Below are positions 1 through 7,736 of a stretch of DNA of 21,236 nucleotides, in pieces. Each line of letters opens with the position of its first letter. Position 1 is the stretch's first letter. The position numbers were made by a program, and so were the translations under genes. Under the pieces are notes generated by a model, which saw only the letters and a program-made list of their open reading frames with translations, was not told the DNA's origin and made no database searches. Origin of the DNA: a virus; the IMG/VR virus record IMGVR_UViG_3300046387_000308, positions 1 to 21,236 of that record; one strand, given 5' to 3'.

Positions 1-1383
1 TCATCTGCTTCAAGAGTTATTCAACCAGCAGTTCCAATAGGTATGTATTCTTACAAAACCAATGATGGTGAAGAAGTCTTAGCTATTGGCACTAGAGCTG
101 GAGTAAATGTTTTTTATAATGGCACTTGGTATGACATTACACCTTCTGGTTTTGTTGGTGATGACGTTATTACTTCAACTGGCTATGGTGCATATCACTA
201 TGGCGTAGAAGATTGGGGAGATGCGAGAAGTCAATCAGGCATACAGTTTGATACCAAAAGTTTTTCTTTTGATAACTGGGGAGAACATTTAATTTTTTGT
301 TTTGCAGGTGATGGCAAGATATATCAATGGCGACCTGATGCTGGTAGTGGTAGTCCAGATACCATAGCTACCGCAGTAACTAACGCACCAACTGGCTGTC
401 AAGCAGTTATCGTTACTAATGAAAGACATTTAGTAGCAATCGGTTCTGGTGGTGATCCTCGTAAGATAGCTTGGTCTGATAGAGAAGATAATACAAATTG
501 GACATCTTCTGCTAGGAATACTGCTGGTGATTTACAAATACCTACTGGTGGTCAAGCTAATTACGCAGTCAAGTATGGTAACGATATTATTATTTTTACC
601 GATGTTGGTATAAACAAGATGTACTACGTTGGTAGTCCTTTTGTTTATGGCATACAAGATGCTGGTGTAAATTGTAAGGCAATCAGTCCAAGATCAATTA
701 TATCTTCTGGTAACTTTTTATCCTGGATAAGTGAAAACTCTTTCTTTACTTACGATGGCAGAGTTAGAGAACTTAAATCAGATGTCCATGATTTTATCTT
801 TGACAACTTACAACAAAGAACGCAACAAGCTACCTTTGGCGCACATAACATTGATTACAATGAGATTTGGTGGTTTTTCCCTGTTGGTGATACAGACCAA
901 CTATCGCCAAATAAATATATTATTTGGAATTACTTAGATAATGTTTGGTCTATTGGTGAACTTGATAGAGGTTGCTGGATAGATCAAGGTGTCTTTGATA
1001 ATCCAATCGCTTGTGATTCTGGTGGTTTTGTTTATGAACATGATAAAAGAGCTTTATTTAATTCACCAGGATTAGGCACAAGAAAACCTTTTTGTCTTAC
1101 AGGCCCATTGGAAATAAGTAATGGCGACAAAGTGGCTCAAGTAAATCAAATCTTACCTGACGAAGAAACTACAAGTTTGCCAGCAATAACTTTAAGTTTT
1201 ACTGGTCGTTTTACACCATTAGGTGCAGATACAGATTTTGGTAGTTTTTCTTTCAACGCTGATGGTTATACCGATGCTAGATTTTCTGCTAGACAAGTGC
1301 AGATGAAAATAGAAGGCGATGTTACGCAAGACTTTCAAGTTGGCAAGATTAGATTGGATGTGCAACCTAGAGGTCGTAGATAA
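1..1383 (+). CDS. Phage virion protein, probable tail-hub/stabilisation protein (P22 gp10-like), 5'-truncated
   Basis: The reading frame is open from base 1 (Ser-Ser-Ala-Ser-Arg...) through the ATG at 43 to TAA at 1381, so the true start lies left of the window and 43 should not be taken as the start. About 460 residues are visible. The protein is rich in Gly, Asp and aromatic residues with regularly spaced short beta-type segments such as DGKIYQWRPD, SFFTYDGRVREL, EIWWFFP and YIIWNYLDNVWSIG. That pattern suits a beta-propeller-like head-to-tail connector or stabilisation protein of P22-type podoviruses. It precedes small virion and ejection-protein genes, as gp10-type genes often do. Family assignment is by overall resemblance, not by a catalytic motif. 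A tail-tube or receptor-binding protein is the alternative. Confidence 0.6.
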   Translation, partial: SSASRVIQPAVPIGMYSYKTNDGEEVLAIGTRAGVNVFYNGTWYDITPSGFVGDDVITSTGYGAYHYGVEDWGDARSQSGIQFDTKSFSFDNWGEHLIFCFAGDGKIYQWRPDAGSGSPDTIATAVTNAPTGCQAVIVTNERHLVAIGSGGDPRKIAWSDREDNTNWTSSARNTAGDLQIPTGGQANYAVKYGNDIIIFTDVGINKMYYVGSPFVYGIQDAGVNCKAISPRSIISSGNFLSWISENSFFTYDGRVRELKSDVHDFIFDNLQQRTQQATFGAHNIDYNEIWWFFPVGDTDQLSPNKYIIWNYLDNVWSIGELDRGCWIDQGVFDNPIACDSGGFVYEHDKRALFNSPGLGTRKPFCLTGPLEISNGDKVAQVNQILPDEETTSLPAITLSFTGRFTPLGADTDFGSFSFNADGYTDARFSARQVQMKIEGDVTQDFQVGKIRLDVQPRGRR

Positions 1384-1748
1384 TGGACTTTGATGCTAAA
1401 CCGCAATATATTCAAAGAGCAACAAACGTAAAACACTCTTTTGCAGCAACTACACAACAAACTATTTATACTGCACCAAGCGGTGATGATTTTACCTTTG
1501 CTGTAATAGAAGGCATATTTGCTTGCGATCATGGCAACCAACAAACCAATTTAGACATATCAGTAACTGATACCAGCTCTAACGAGTTTTTTATATTTAA
1601 ACAACATAATATAGCTGCACATGGCACAGAAGAATTAGTAGTCAATGCAGGTCTTATTTTAACGCAAGGCGAGATTGTCAAAGCGCAAGTTAATCATGCA
1701 AATATAGATTTAGTTATTAGTATTATTGAATATGCAAAGGGTGATTAA
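1383..1748 (+). CDS. Small phage virion protein of unknown function
   Basis: 121 aa. The start ATG overlaps the upstream stop (TAATG), implying translational coupling with the virion protein before it. The protein has an 'IYTAPSGDDFTFAVIEGIFACDHG' type N-terminal half and ends with 'ILTQGEIVKAQVNHANIDLVISIIEYAKGD' (quoted loosely across two segments). This layout, TxxxIYTAPsG followed by a C-terminal Gly-Glu/Asp-x-Ile-x-Ala and VxxSIxE strand, recurs in small all-beta accessory virion proteins of marine phages, which supports a decoration or tail-accessory role. No signal peptide, membrane segment or enzymatic motif is visible. Exact role unknown. Confidence 0.65.
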   Translation: MDFDAKPQYIQRATNVKHSFAATTQQTIYTAPSGDDFTFAVIEGIFACDHGNQQTNLDISVTDTSSNEFFIFKQHNIAAHGTEELVVNAGLILTQGEIVKAQVNHANIDLVISIIEYAKGD

Positions 1749-2112
1749 AAAAGAAGAATGGGAAGTGCATTGGGATTATTGCAAGCAATTTATTGAGCCT
1801 GCATTAAAACATCAAGATGCCTATACAATAGACGATGTAGAAGATAAAATAAGACATGGATTTTTCCATTTGTGGCCAGGTAAGGAATCAGCCTTTATAA
1901 CTGAGATTGTTACTTATCCACAGCACAAAGTAATGAATTTATTATTTTGTGGCGGTAAGTTTGAAGAAATAGAAGAAATATTAACTTCTATTGAAACTTT
2001 TGCTAAAGCCATTGGTATCAAAAGATTATATGGTGGTGGTCGTAAAGGTTGGAAAAGAAAAGCTAAACATCTTGGTTACAAACAAGAATATATGATTAGA
2101 AAAGAATTATGA
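1732..2112 (+). CDS. GNAT-fold-like phage protein (T7 gp13-like)
   Basis: 126 aa from the ATG at 1732. A TTG at 1726 would add two residues (Met-Asn) and is less likely. The start overlaps the previous gene by 17 bases and has no clear Shine-Dalgarno. The sequence runs HGFFHLWPG, then FITEIVTYPQHKVMNLLFCGG, then a helix EEIEEILTSIETFAKAIG, then the end GRKGWKRKAKHLGYK. This strand-helix-'GR.GW.R..K.LGY' pattern is that of small GNAT-superfamily-like proteins commonly encoded next to phage internal virion proteins, of which T7 gp13 is an example. It may be an assembly factor rather than an active acetyltransferase; no substrate can be inferred. Confidence 0.6.
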   Translation: MQRVIKKEEWEVHWDYCKQFIEPALKHQDAYTIDDVEDKIRHGFFHLWPGKESAFITEIVTYPQHKVMNLLFCGGKFEEIEEILTSIETFAKAIGIKRLYGGGRKGWKRKAKHLGYKQEYMIRKEL

Positions 2113-2121
2113 GAAACAACA

Positions 2122-3120
2122 ATGGCTAAAGGCGCAACAACAACAACAGCAGAAGTACCTGATTATCTAAAAGATCTTTATACGGAAGCATCTACTAGAG
2201 GATTAGAAGCTTCTAGCATGGGATTTCAACCATACACAGGTGAAATGGTTGCTGGTTTTACACCAGACCAAGCACAAGTTATGGGAGCAACTAGAGGATT
2301 ATTCGGTCAAGCTATGGCTCTTGATCCTAGAGCTGGAATTAGTAATTTAATTGCGCAAGGCTCACCAAATATTCAAGCAGCTTCCTTATTAGACAATTTC
2401 TCTAATTATCAAAGCAATTTAGAAGAAGCTGCAATAGATCCTTTTTTAGCAGATATAGATAGACGAAGGGATATATTAACATCGCAAGCACAAGACAGAG
2501 CAATAAGAGCTGGTGCATTTGGTGGTAGTCGTTCTGGAATTATAGAATCAGAAGCTACTAGACCGCTAGACGAAGCAACAGCAAGCACTATTGCTGGTCT
2601 AAGATTAAAAGGTTTTCAAGAAGCAGCAAAATTAGCTGATGCAGATGCAGCTCGTAGGCAACAAGTTAATTTGCTACAACCACAATTAGATTTAAAACAA
2701 ATGGGATTTCAAGCTGATTTGTTAGGAAATCAAATAGGAGATCAATATAGAAGTCTTGGTTTATTATCTGGTATTGGTGGACAACAACAAGTATTAGACC
2801 AAGCTAGATTACAAGCACAACGAGCTGAGTTTGAAAGAGAACTTGGCTTCCCTGCTTATCAATTAGGACTTTTACAAGCAGCTTCAGGGCAAATATCTCC
2901 TGCGGTTATTGGACAAAGAACGCAAAAAGAAACTGGCTTGGGTGATATTTTAGCTACTGGTGCAGGTTTAGCTGCTGCTGCTTTTACAGGTGGTTTAGCA
3001 GGCGGTGGTGGTGGTGGTGCATCTGGTGGTAGTGTTGGCACTTCTTTTGCCACTCCTTCTGGAACTGGCGGTGCTTTTTCAACTTCTCCAACATCTTTTA
3101 GTATGTTTTCGGGTATTTAA
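2122..3120 (+). CDS. Probable DNA ejection / internal virion protein
   Basis: 332 aa, starting 9 bases after the preceding stop; an AGAAACAAC stretch upstream is only a weak ribosome site. The middle of the protein is Ala/Gln-rich and helical, with the segment 'RAIRAGAFGGSRSGIIESE' (about residues 127-145), which resembles a motif recurring in phage DNA-transfer/ejection-type structural proteins. The C-terminus is strongly Gly/Ala-rich, including a run of six glycines (about residues 290-310), and could be flexible or membrane-inserting. It is the first of three long helical genes in a row (332, 442, 700 aa). That matches the three-ejection-protein arrangement of P22-type phages (gp7, gp20, gp16) in number, not in detectable sequence identity. 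A tail-assembly protein is the alternative. Confidence 0.55.
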   Translation: MAKGATTTTAEVPDYLKDLYTEASTRGLEASSMGFQPYTGEMVAGFTPDQAQVMGATRGLFGQAMALDPRAGISNLIAQGSPNIQAASLLDNFSNYQSNLEEAAIDPFLADIDRRRDILTSQAQDRAIRAGAFGGSRSGIIESEATRPLDEATASTIAGLRLKGFQEAAKLADADAARRQQVNLLQPQLDLKQMGFQADLLGNQIGDQYRSLGLLSGIGGQQQVLDQARLQAQRAEFERELGFPAYQLGLLQAASGQISPAVIGQRTQKETGLGDILATGAGLAAAAFTGGLAGGGGGGASGGSVGTSFATPSGTGGAFSTSPTSFSMFSGI

Positions 3121-3122
3121 TC

Positions 3123-4451
3123 ATGGCTAGTATATTTGATCCTAATAATCCAACTGCTTTTAACTTGCTTGGCAATCAACAACAGCCTTTTACTATTAAT
3201 AAAGAAAACTATCAACAACCAAACGCAAACGCAAACATAACCGCAAGCGCAAATGGCATGAACAGAAATCAAAAAATTGGATATATGTTATCTGCTTTAA
3301 GCGATGCTTTTGCTGGTAGAGATGTTGCTGGTCGTGCTATGCAAAGGGCGCAAGCTATGAGACAACAAGCAGAAGTTGATAGACAAAGACAAGAAGCGTT
3401 AAGAAAACAAGAATTAATTGCTAGTTTGCCAGAAGATATTCAAAGAATATATGGCGTTTATGGGCCAGATGCAGCTTACAAAGCTCAATATGGTACAACA
3501 ACAGATAATTCAACTCAAATTGAAAGAGATAGACAAAGACTTACAATGCTTGAAAAAATACCAATTGAATTAAGAAGTCCAGAAGATAATCGAACATTAG
3601 TAATGTTAGAACAATCAGTTTATGGAGCGCCTAAAATAATTCCTTTTTATGATAGTTCAGGAAAAGTTGCAAAAAGCATTACATCTATAGATTTAGCAAA
3701 AGATTCAGGTATTGTTAAAAGATTTGAAAAACAAGGTTTATTTACTGTTGGACAAAAACCTAGCGCACAATTTAAAGGAAAAGAATCTACATTTAATATT
3801 ATGGGAGATGATTTTTTACAAACAAAAAACCAACTTAATACTTATAATGACTTAGCATCTATCATAGATGAAAACAGAGATGCTTTTACTGTTGCTGGAT
3901 CAATAGGAAATCTTATTAATAGCGCAAGATATGAAGTACAAAGTGCAGAAAGATTAATTAATTTAAATAACTTTCAAAATAATAATCCTGCTGAATATTC
4001 AAAATTAACAGCATCATTGGAAACGGGTGAAACAGATTCAGGAATTAGTTTTAGCGATATATTAGACAAATTATCTCAAAATCGAGCAGTTGCAAAATCT
4101 ATATTTTTAAAATTAGCTTATGGAACTGCAAAAGAAATAGATCCAAGCGGAAGGCTTTCAGATAATGATGTTAAGATTGCTATGGATATACTTAGCAATC
4201 TTGGCCCAAATGTTGATGCTAATTTAGCAGTCCTTGAAAACTTAGCAAAAACTACTACAAGGGAGTATTTAGATAAATACGATCAAAAATTTAAACAATT
4301 AAGAGATGAAGAACAAATAAGTATTGCTAGTGGATATAGTGATCTTCCACAATTTTTAGGAGGTCGAACAATACGACAGCCTAATATAACTCCACCGCAA
4401 TCAAACAATAATCAAAATGATGATGTTCCAAGAATTAGAATTTCTTTATAA
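3123..4451 (+). CDS. Probable DNA ejection / internal virion protein
   Basis: 442 aa, starting two bases after the upstream stop (TAATCATGG), so it is part of the same mRNA. The N-terminus is Asn/Gln-rich and disordered-looking (residues 1-50). A segment 'ALSDAFAGRDVAGRAMQRAQ' (about 60-80) follows, then a charged coiled-coil-like stretch full of RQRQEALRKQE repeats (about 80-105), then a long helical region. The C-terminal about 25 residues are again Asn/Pro/Gln-rich. The 'L.DAFAG.D....A..RA...R' start followed by a Gln/Arg coiled coil is common in putative internal virion proteins of marine podoviruses. No enzyme motif is seen. The role is inferred mainly from position between two other probable ejection proteins. 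Confidence 0.5.
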   Translation: MASIFDPNNPTAFNLLGNQQQPFTINKENYQQPNANANITASANGMNRNQKIGYMLSALSDAFAGRDVAGRAMQRAQAMRQQAEVDRQRQEALRKQELIASLPEDIQRIYGVYGPDAAYKAQYGTTTDNSTQIERDRQRLTMLEKIPIELRSPEDNRTLVMLEQSVYGAPKIIPFYDSSGKVAKSITSIDLAKDSGIVKRFEKQGLFTVGQKPSAQFKGKESTFNIMGDDFLQTKNQLNTYNDLASIIDENRDAFTVAGSIGNLINSARYEVQSAERLINLNNFQNNNPAEYSKLTASLETGETDSGISFSDILDKLSQNRAVAKSIFLKLAYGTAKEIDPSGRLSDNDVKIAMDILSNLGPNVDANLAVLENLAKTTTREYLDKYDQKFKQLRDEEQISIASGYSDLPQFLGGRTIRQPNITPPQSNNNQNDDVPRIRISL

Positions 4452-4459
4452 AACTTATA

Positions 4460-6562
4460 ATGTCAAAAGTAATATATGAATTTGAACTGCCTAACAAAAC
4501 AATTTTAGAAATTGAAGGCGAACAAGGCAAGCAAGCAGAAGCAACTGCAAAAGCAAAAGATTATATAAAACAAAACTTTAACCAAACAGCACAGCCAGAA
4601 GATTTATCTGCACTTGATGTAGCTAAAGATGTTGGTGTAAGTGCTGCAAGAGGTAAAACAAAAGGAATAGCAGGAACATTAGCATTACCCTCTATGGCAG
4701 AACAAGGTATAGATTATCTTATGAGAAAAATTCCTGGAATGAGTACGCCAGCTAATGTTTTAGAAGAATTTAGACAAAAAAATCCACCTATATTGGGTAT
4801 GCCTGGACTTTTAACTAGAACACCTACATATCAGGACATTATGGGCCTTGTGCCAGAAGGTTTAAGAGAATACGATCCTCAAACAACTGCTGGTGGATAT
4901 GCTGAAACAATCGCAGAATTTACTGCGCCTGGCGGTATTTTTGCTAGAACGCCAAAAGCCATTGGACAAGTTGTTGCAATAGGAACTGGTGCTGGTGCTG
5001 TTCAAGAAACAGCAGAAATTATGAACGCACCTGTTTGGGCGCAAGTTCCAATAACTCTTTCTACAGCTTTAGCTTTAGGATATGCAACTTCTCCAGGCAG
5101 AGCAGCAAAAATTGCAAATCAAGCGTTAAAAGGCGTAGATGATGCAGAAATAGCATTGGCCATGCAATTAGAAAAAAAATTAAAAGAGAAAGGAATAAAC
5201 CTTACAGCTCCAGAATTAATTGATAATAGAATAATTCAAAAATTAGGAGAAACTGTTTATAGCACAGAAAAAGGCGGACAAATTATGTATAACTTCATAA
5301 AGAATAGGCCAGAAGAATTAAACAAAACAGCAGATAGACTGTTAGACGAAATTTCTAAAAGACCAGATTCTTTAAGAGGTGCTTTTAAAGATATAAAAAC
5401 AACAACTAATAAAGCACTTACAGAAGCAACAAAAGATAGAAAATTAAAATCACAAGAAGCAGGTTATAAAATATCAAATGAAGAATTTGTTGATGAATCA
5501 AGTATATCCCAGTTAATAAACAGAGTGGATGAAGAAATATTAAACTTACCAAGCGGCTCTCCAACTATTGCTCAACTTAAACGCTTTAAAACTAGACTTA
5601 CAAAAGAAAAATTAGATGACGATACAATAATTGCAGAAACAAATATTAATAAACTAGATTCTTCCCTTAAAGAGTTTAGACAAAAAATTGATGATTCTTT
5701 TGCATCACCCAATTTACCTAAAGAAAGATTTTTAGATAAAGATGCTTCAAGAATATTTAGTTCTGAAGAAGGCGGTTTATTAGATGATCTTAATGATATT
5801 TTAAGAACAAATTCATCTTATGCAAACGCTAAAGATACTTTTGCAAGACTAAGTAACGATTTAGTTAAACCAGTAGAAGATAACTTAGAGGTATTGTTAA
5901 AAAATAAAATTACTCCTTCTAAAATTAAAGAATTTATATTTAACCCAGAAAAAAACAGCGTGTCTGATATTAAAGCTACATATAAAGTTTTAAATAAAAC
6001 CAATAAAGAAACTTTTCCATTAATGGCAAGAACTTATATAGAAAATGCAGTAGAAAAAGCATTTGTTATGAAGAAAAAAGGAGAAAGTTTAAAATCTGGT
6101 TTTGATTTATATAAAGCCTTATCTGGAACTCCTGCACAAAAAAACAATTTTAATCAAGTTTTAAAAGGAGTTGCCGAAGCACAAGGCGTTAATGAAAATA
6201 ATTTATTATTAGGTTGGAGAACTTTTAGCGAAGGATTAAAAAGAACAGCTAGACTTGCAAATGTCGATAATCCAAGCGCTCCAATAGATCCTAAATTTAT
6301 ACCCAGAGATATAGCTCAAATAGGATCTTTTATGTGGAGAATTAAATTTGCTGGTAAAGCAGCAGAGTTACTTGAACAAAAAGCAATAAAACAGTTAGCA
6401 AACATATTTACGCAAAAAAATTCTGTTGAGTTATTGGTTGAGTTAGGCAAACAAGGTGTTAATTCAAACGATGCTATAAGAAGAATGGCATACATAATAT
6501 CAATAACAGATCCTCAAAGAGAACTTACAAATCAAGAACAAGAACAATCAATGACAGAATAA
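4460..6562 (+). CDS. Large probable ejection / internal virion protein
   Basis: 700 aa, the longest gene in the window, starting 8 bases after the previous stop without a strong Shine-Dalgarno. The N-terminus (residues 2-40: VIYEFELPNKTILEIEGEQG followed by an Ala/Lys-rich helix) resembles the 'YEVELPDG.ilEIeap.gat.eqa...a..yi' module often found at the start of phage internal virion and ejection proteins. Residues about 50-220 contain hydrophobic Gly/Ala-rich helices (around 'VGVSAARGKTKGIAGTLALP' and 'IGTGAGAVQETAEIMNAPVW') that could insert into membrane. The remainder is charged and helical. No lysozyme or transglycosylase motif is evident. By size and position it corresponds to the last of a gp7-gp20-gp16-like set; that is inference from layout. 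Confidence 0.55.
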   Translation: MSKVIYEFELPNKTILEIEGEQGKQAEATAKAKDYIKQNFNQTAQPEDLSALDVAKDVGVSAARGKTKGIAGTLALPSMAEQGIDYLMRKIPGMSTPANVLEEFRQKNPPILGMPGLLTRTPTYQDIMGLVPEGLREYDPQTTAGGYAETIAEFTAPGGIFARTPKAIGQVVAIGTGAGAVQETAEIMNAPVWAQVPITLSTALALGYATSPGRAAKIANQALKGVDDAEIALAMQLEKKLKEKGINLTAPELIDNRIIQKLGETVYSTEKGGQIMYNFIKNRPEELNKTADRLLDEISKRPDSLRGAFKDIKTTTNKALTEATKDRKLKSQEAGYKISNEEFVDESSISQLINRVDEEILNLPSGSPTIAQLKRFKTRLTKEKLDDDTIIAETNINKLDSSLKEFRQKIDDSFASPNLPKERFLDKDASRIFSSEEGGLLDDLNDILRTNSSYANAKDTFARLSNDLVKPVEDNLEVLLKNKITPSKIKEFIFNPEKNSVSDIKATYKVLNKTNKETFPLMARTYIENAVEKAFVMKKKGESLKSGFDLYKALSGTPAQKNNFNQVLKGVAEAQGVNENNLLLGWRTFSEGLKRTARLANVDNPSAPIDPKFIPRDIAQIGSFMWRIKFAGKAAELLEQKAIKQLANIFTQKNSVELLVELGKQGVNSNDAIRRMAYIISITDPQRELTNQEQEQSMTE

Positions 6563-6563
6563 A

Positions 6564-6986
6564 ATGTCCAGAGCCACAGAAAGAACAGGTCGTGCAGGCG
6601 AGTACGCTGTGGCTAGTTTTCTGAGCTTAGAAAGCGATACAGTTCACGTTCTACCACATGGCAGTCATGCCGACATAATCTTTGAAATAGATGACACTAT
6701 GTACAAGTGTCAGGTAAAAACTGCTGCTTTGAAAAAGATGTGCCACAAGACACACAAAAGAGTTAATTGGTGCTTTGATATGCGTAGAGGTGCTAATACA
6801 AAAATCAGAGATTACAAACAAGGTATGGTCGATCTTTATGCCTTTTACTGTCTGGAATACAACACCATAATATTTAAAATATTTGAGAACAGCAAAAGAA
6901 CCAAAGTAACTTTTAAAGACTCTCTTATGCAAAACATAAACTCAAAAGACAGTCTTTACGAAGCTATCACACTGTTAAATAATTAA
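6564..6986 (+). CDS. PD-(D/E)XK endonuclease-like protein
   Basis: 140 aa. It starts one base after the stop of the 700-aa virion protein and so is very probably translated from the virion mRNA. The active-site skeleton of the PD-(D/E)XK nuclease fold is visible: helix 'GRAGEYAVASFL' with Glu13, then 'HADIIFE' with Asp37, then 'YKCQVKTA' with Gln50-x-Lys52. The later 'MVDLYAFYCLE' strand (Asp90) is typical of the archaeal/phage Holliday-resolvase-like and PDDEXK_11 groups. Gln in place of Glu/Asp in the QxK motif is a known variant. It might resolve recombination junctions, trim DNA for packaging, or act on host DNA. Its placement behind ejection genes rather than with replication genes is unusual. 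Confidence 0.7.
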   Translation: MSRATERTGRAGEYAVASFLSLESDTVHVLPHGSHADIIFEIDDTMYKCQVKTAALKKMCHKTHKRVNWCFDMRRGANTKIRDYKQGMVDLYAFYCLEYNTIIFKIFENSKRTKVTFKDSLMQNINSKDSLYEAITLLNN

Positions 6987-7001
6987 CAATCACTAAACTA
7001 C

Positions 7002-7030
7002 TTGCTTTATCACTTTACATTGTTTAGTAT
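7002..7030 (+). promoter_or_regulatory. Candidate sigma70-type promoter for the methyltransferase-integrase genes
   Basis: The 67-base gap after the nuclease contains TTGCTT (7002-7007), a 17-base spacer and TAGTAT (7025-7030), followed by a strong Shine-Dalgarno AAGGAG ahead of the 28-aa gene. The boxes match the consensus at about three and four of six positions, so this is a weak call. An ACTAAAC/GTTTAGT inverted repeat brackets the same stretch. The gap is the only one of this size between the virion genes and the integrase, so a promoter or weak terminator here would make sense. Confidence 0.25.
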
Positions 7031-7053
7031 TCTTTTACTAAAAAGGAGAAACA

Positions 7054-7140
7054 ATGAGAGAACCTAAAGACTTAATCATTTTATTACTGCTTGGCATTAT
7101 CCTTGCGTTCGTTTGGAACTTAGAGATTTACTTGGTGTAG
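7054..7140 (+). CDS. 28-aa single-pass membrane peptide
   Basis: A 28-codon gene with a very good ribosome site (AAAAGGAGAAACA then ATG). The product is a short charged head, MREPKD, followed by about 15 strongly hydrophobic residues (LIILLLLGIILAFVW) and a short tail. This is one membrane helix with the N-terminus probably inside. Its TAG is followed after 9 bases by the methyltransferase ATG, and the Shine-Dalgarno of that gene begins at the last base of this stop codon, so the two are coupled. The function is unknown. A holin-like, spanin-like or membrane-anchoring role is possible, but nothing in the sequence decides it. Confidence 0.6.
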   Translation: MREPKDLIILLLLGIILAFVWNLEIYLV

Positions 7141-7149
7141 GAGAAGAAG

Positions 7150-7686
7150 ATGAAACCAACCATTCCAAATAGAACAGGTCAAGCAACAAAACAAGATGTT
7201 GTTATGACACCCTATAATACTGCAAAGTGGATAGTTGAACATTTTGAACCAGAAGGCAAAATGTTAGAACCTTGTCGTGGCGATGGTGCTTTCTATACCG
7301 CAATGCAACAATATAATTTTGCAACTAAAGGTACATCTGTAGAAGATGATGATGTTGATTGGTGTGAAATATCAGAAGGTAAAAACTTCTTTGATTATAA
7401 AGGTAAAGTCGATTGGATAATTACTAATCCACCTTATAGTATATTTGATGATTTTTTAAATAAGGCATTTGAAGTTGCAGACAATGTTGTATTCTTTGTC
7501 CCTTTTTCTAAATTATTTAAATCAAAAGGTAATGACCAATCAGTTATGAAATATGGAGATGTAAAAGAAATTGTTAATTTAGGCACTGGTAATAAACATG
7601 GGTTTCCCGTTGGTTTTATGGTTGGTGCAATACATTATCAACGAAATTACAAAGGTAATATAAAATTTTCAAGGAGGTATAACTAA
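7150..7686 (+). CDS. DNA N6-adenine methyltransferase (orphan)
   Basis: 178 aa. S-adenosylmethionine-dependent amino-methyltransferase with motifs in the order X-I-IV: 'TPYNTAKWIVEHF' (20-32), the cofactor loop 'LEPCRGDGAF' (39-48, a variant of the usual D/E-P-x-G-G-x-G) and the catalytic NPPY (93-96). NPPY indicates methylation of the exocyclic amino group of adenine, or less often cytosine. The protein is short for a complete restriction-modification methylase and has little room for a target-recognition domain, which is typical of compact phage enzymes. It starts after GGAGAAGAAG. The nearest nuclease, a PD-(D/E)XK protein, lies 163 bases upstream. Probable role: protecting phage DNA from host restriction or marking it for regulation. 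Confidence 0.85.
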   Translation: MKPTIPNRTGQATKQDVVMTPYNTAKWIVEHFEPEGKMLEPCRGDGAFYTAMQQYNFATKGTSVEDDDVDWCEISEGKNFFDYKGKVDWIITNPPYSIFDDFLNKAFEVADNVVFFVPFSKLFKSKGNDQSVMKYGDVKEIVNLGTGNKHGFPVGFMVGAIHYQRNYKGNIKFSRRYN

Positions 7687-7736
7687 TCCTCCTCTAAAGG
7701 CAGGTCAATAATTTATTTATAAAAAAGGAGAAGAAG

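Noticed and set aside
6987-7053. ACTAAAC...GTTTAGT inverted repeat as a terminator after the virion operon
   Set aside because: Seven AT-rich pairs with a 23-base loop and no following T-tract; too weak to call.
7676-7698. AGGAGG...CCTCCT hairpin at the end of the adenine methyltransferase
   Set aside because: Only six base pairs with a ten-base loop and no T-run; AGGAGG is the codons for Arg-Arg, so chance is likely.
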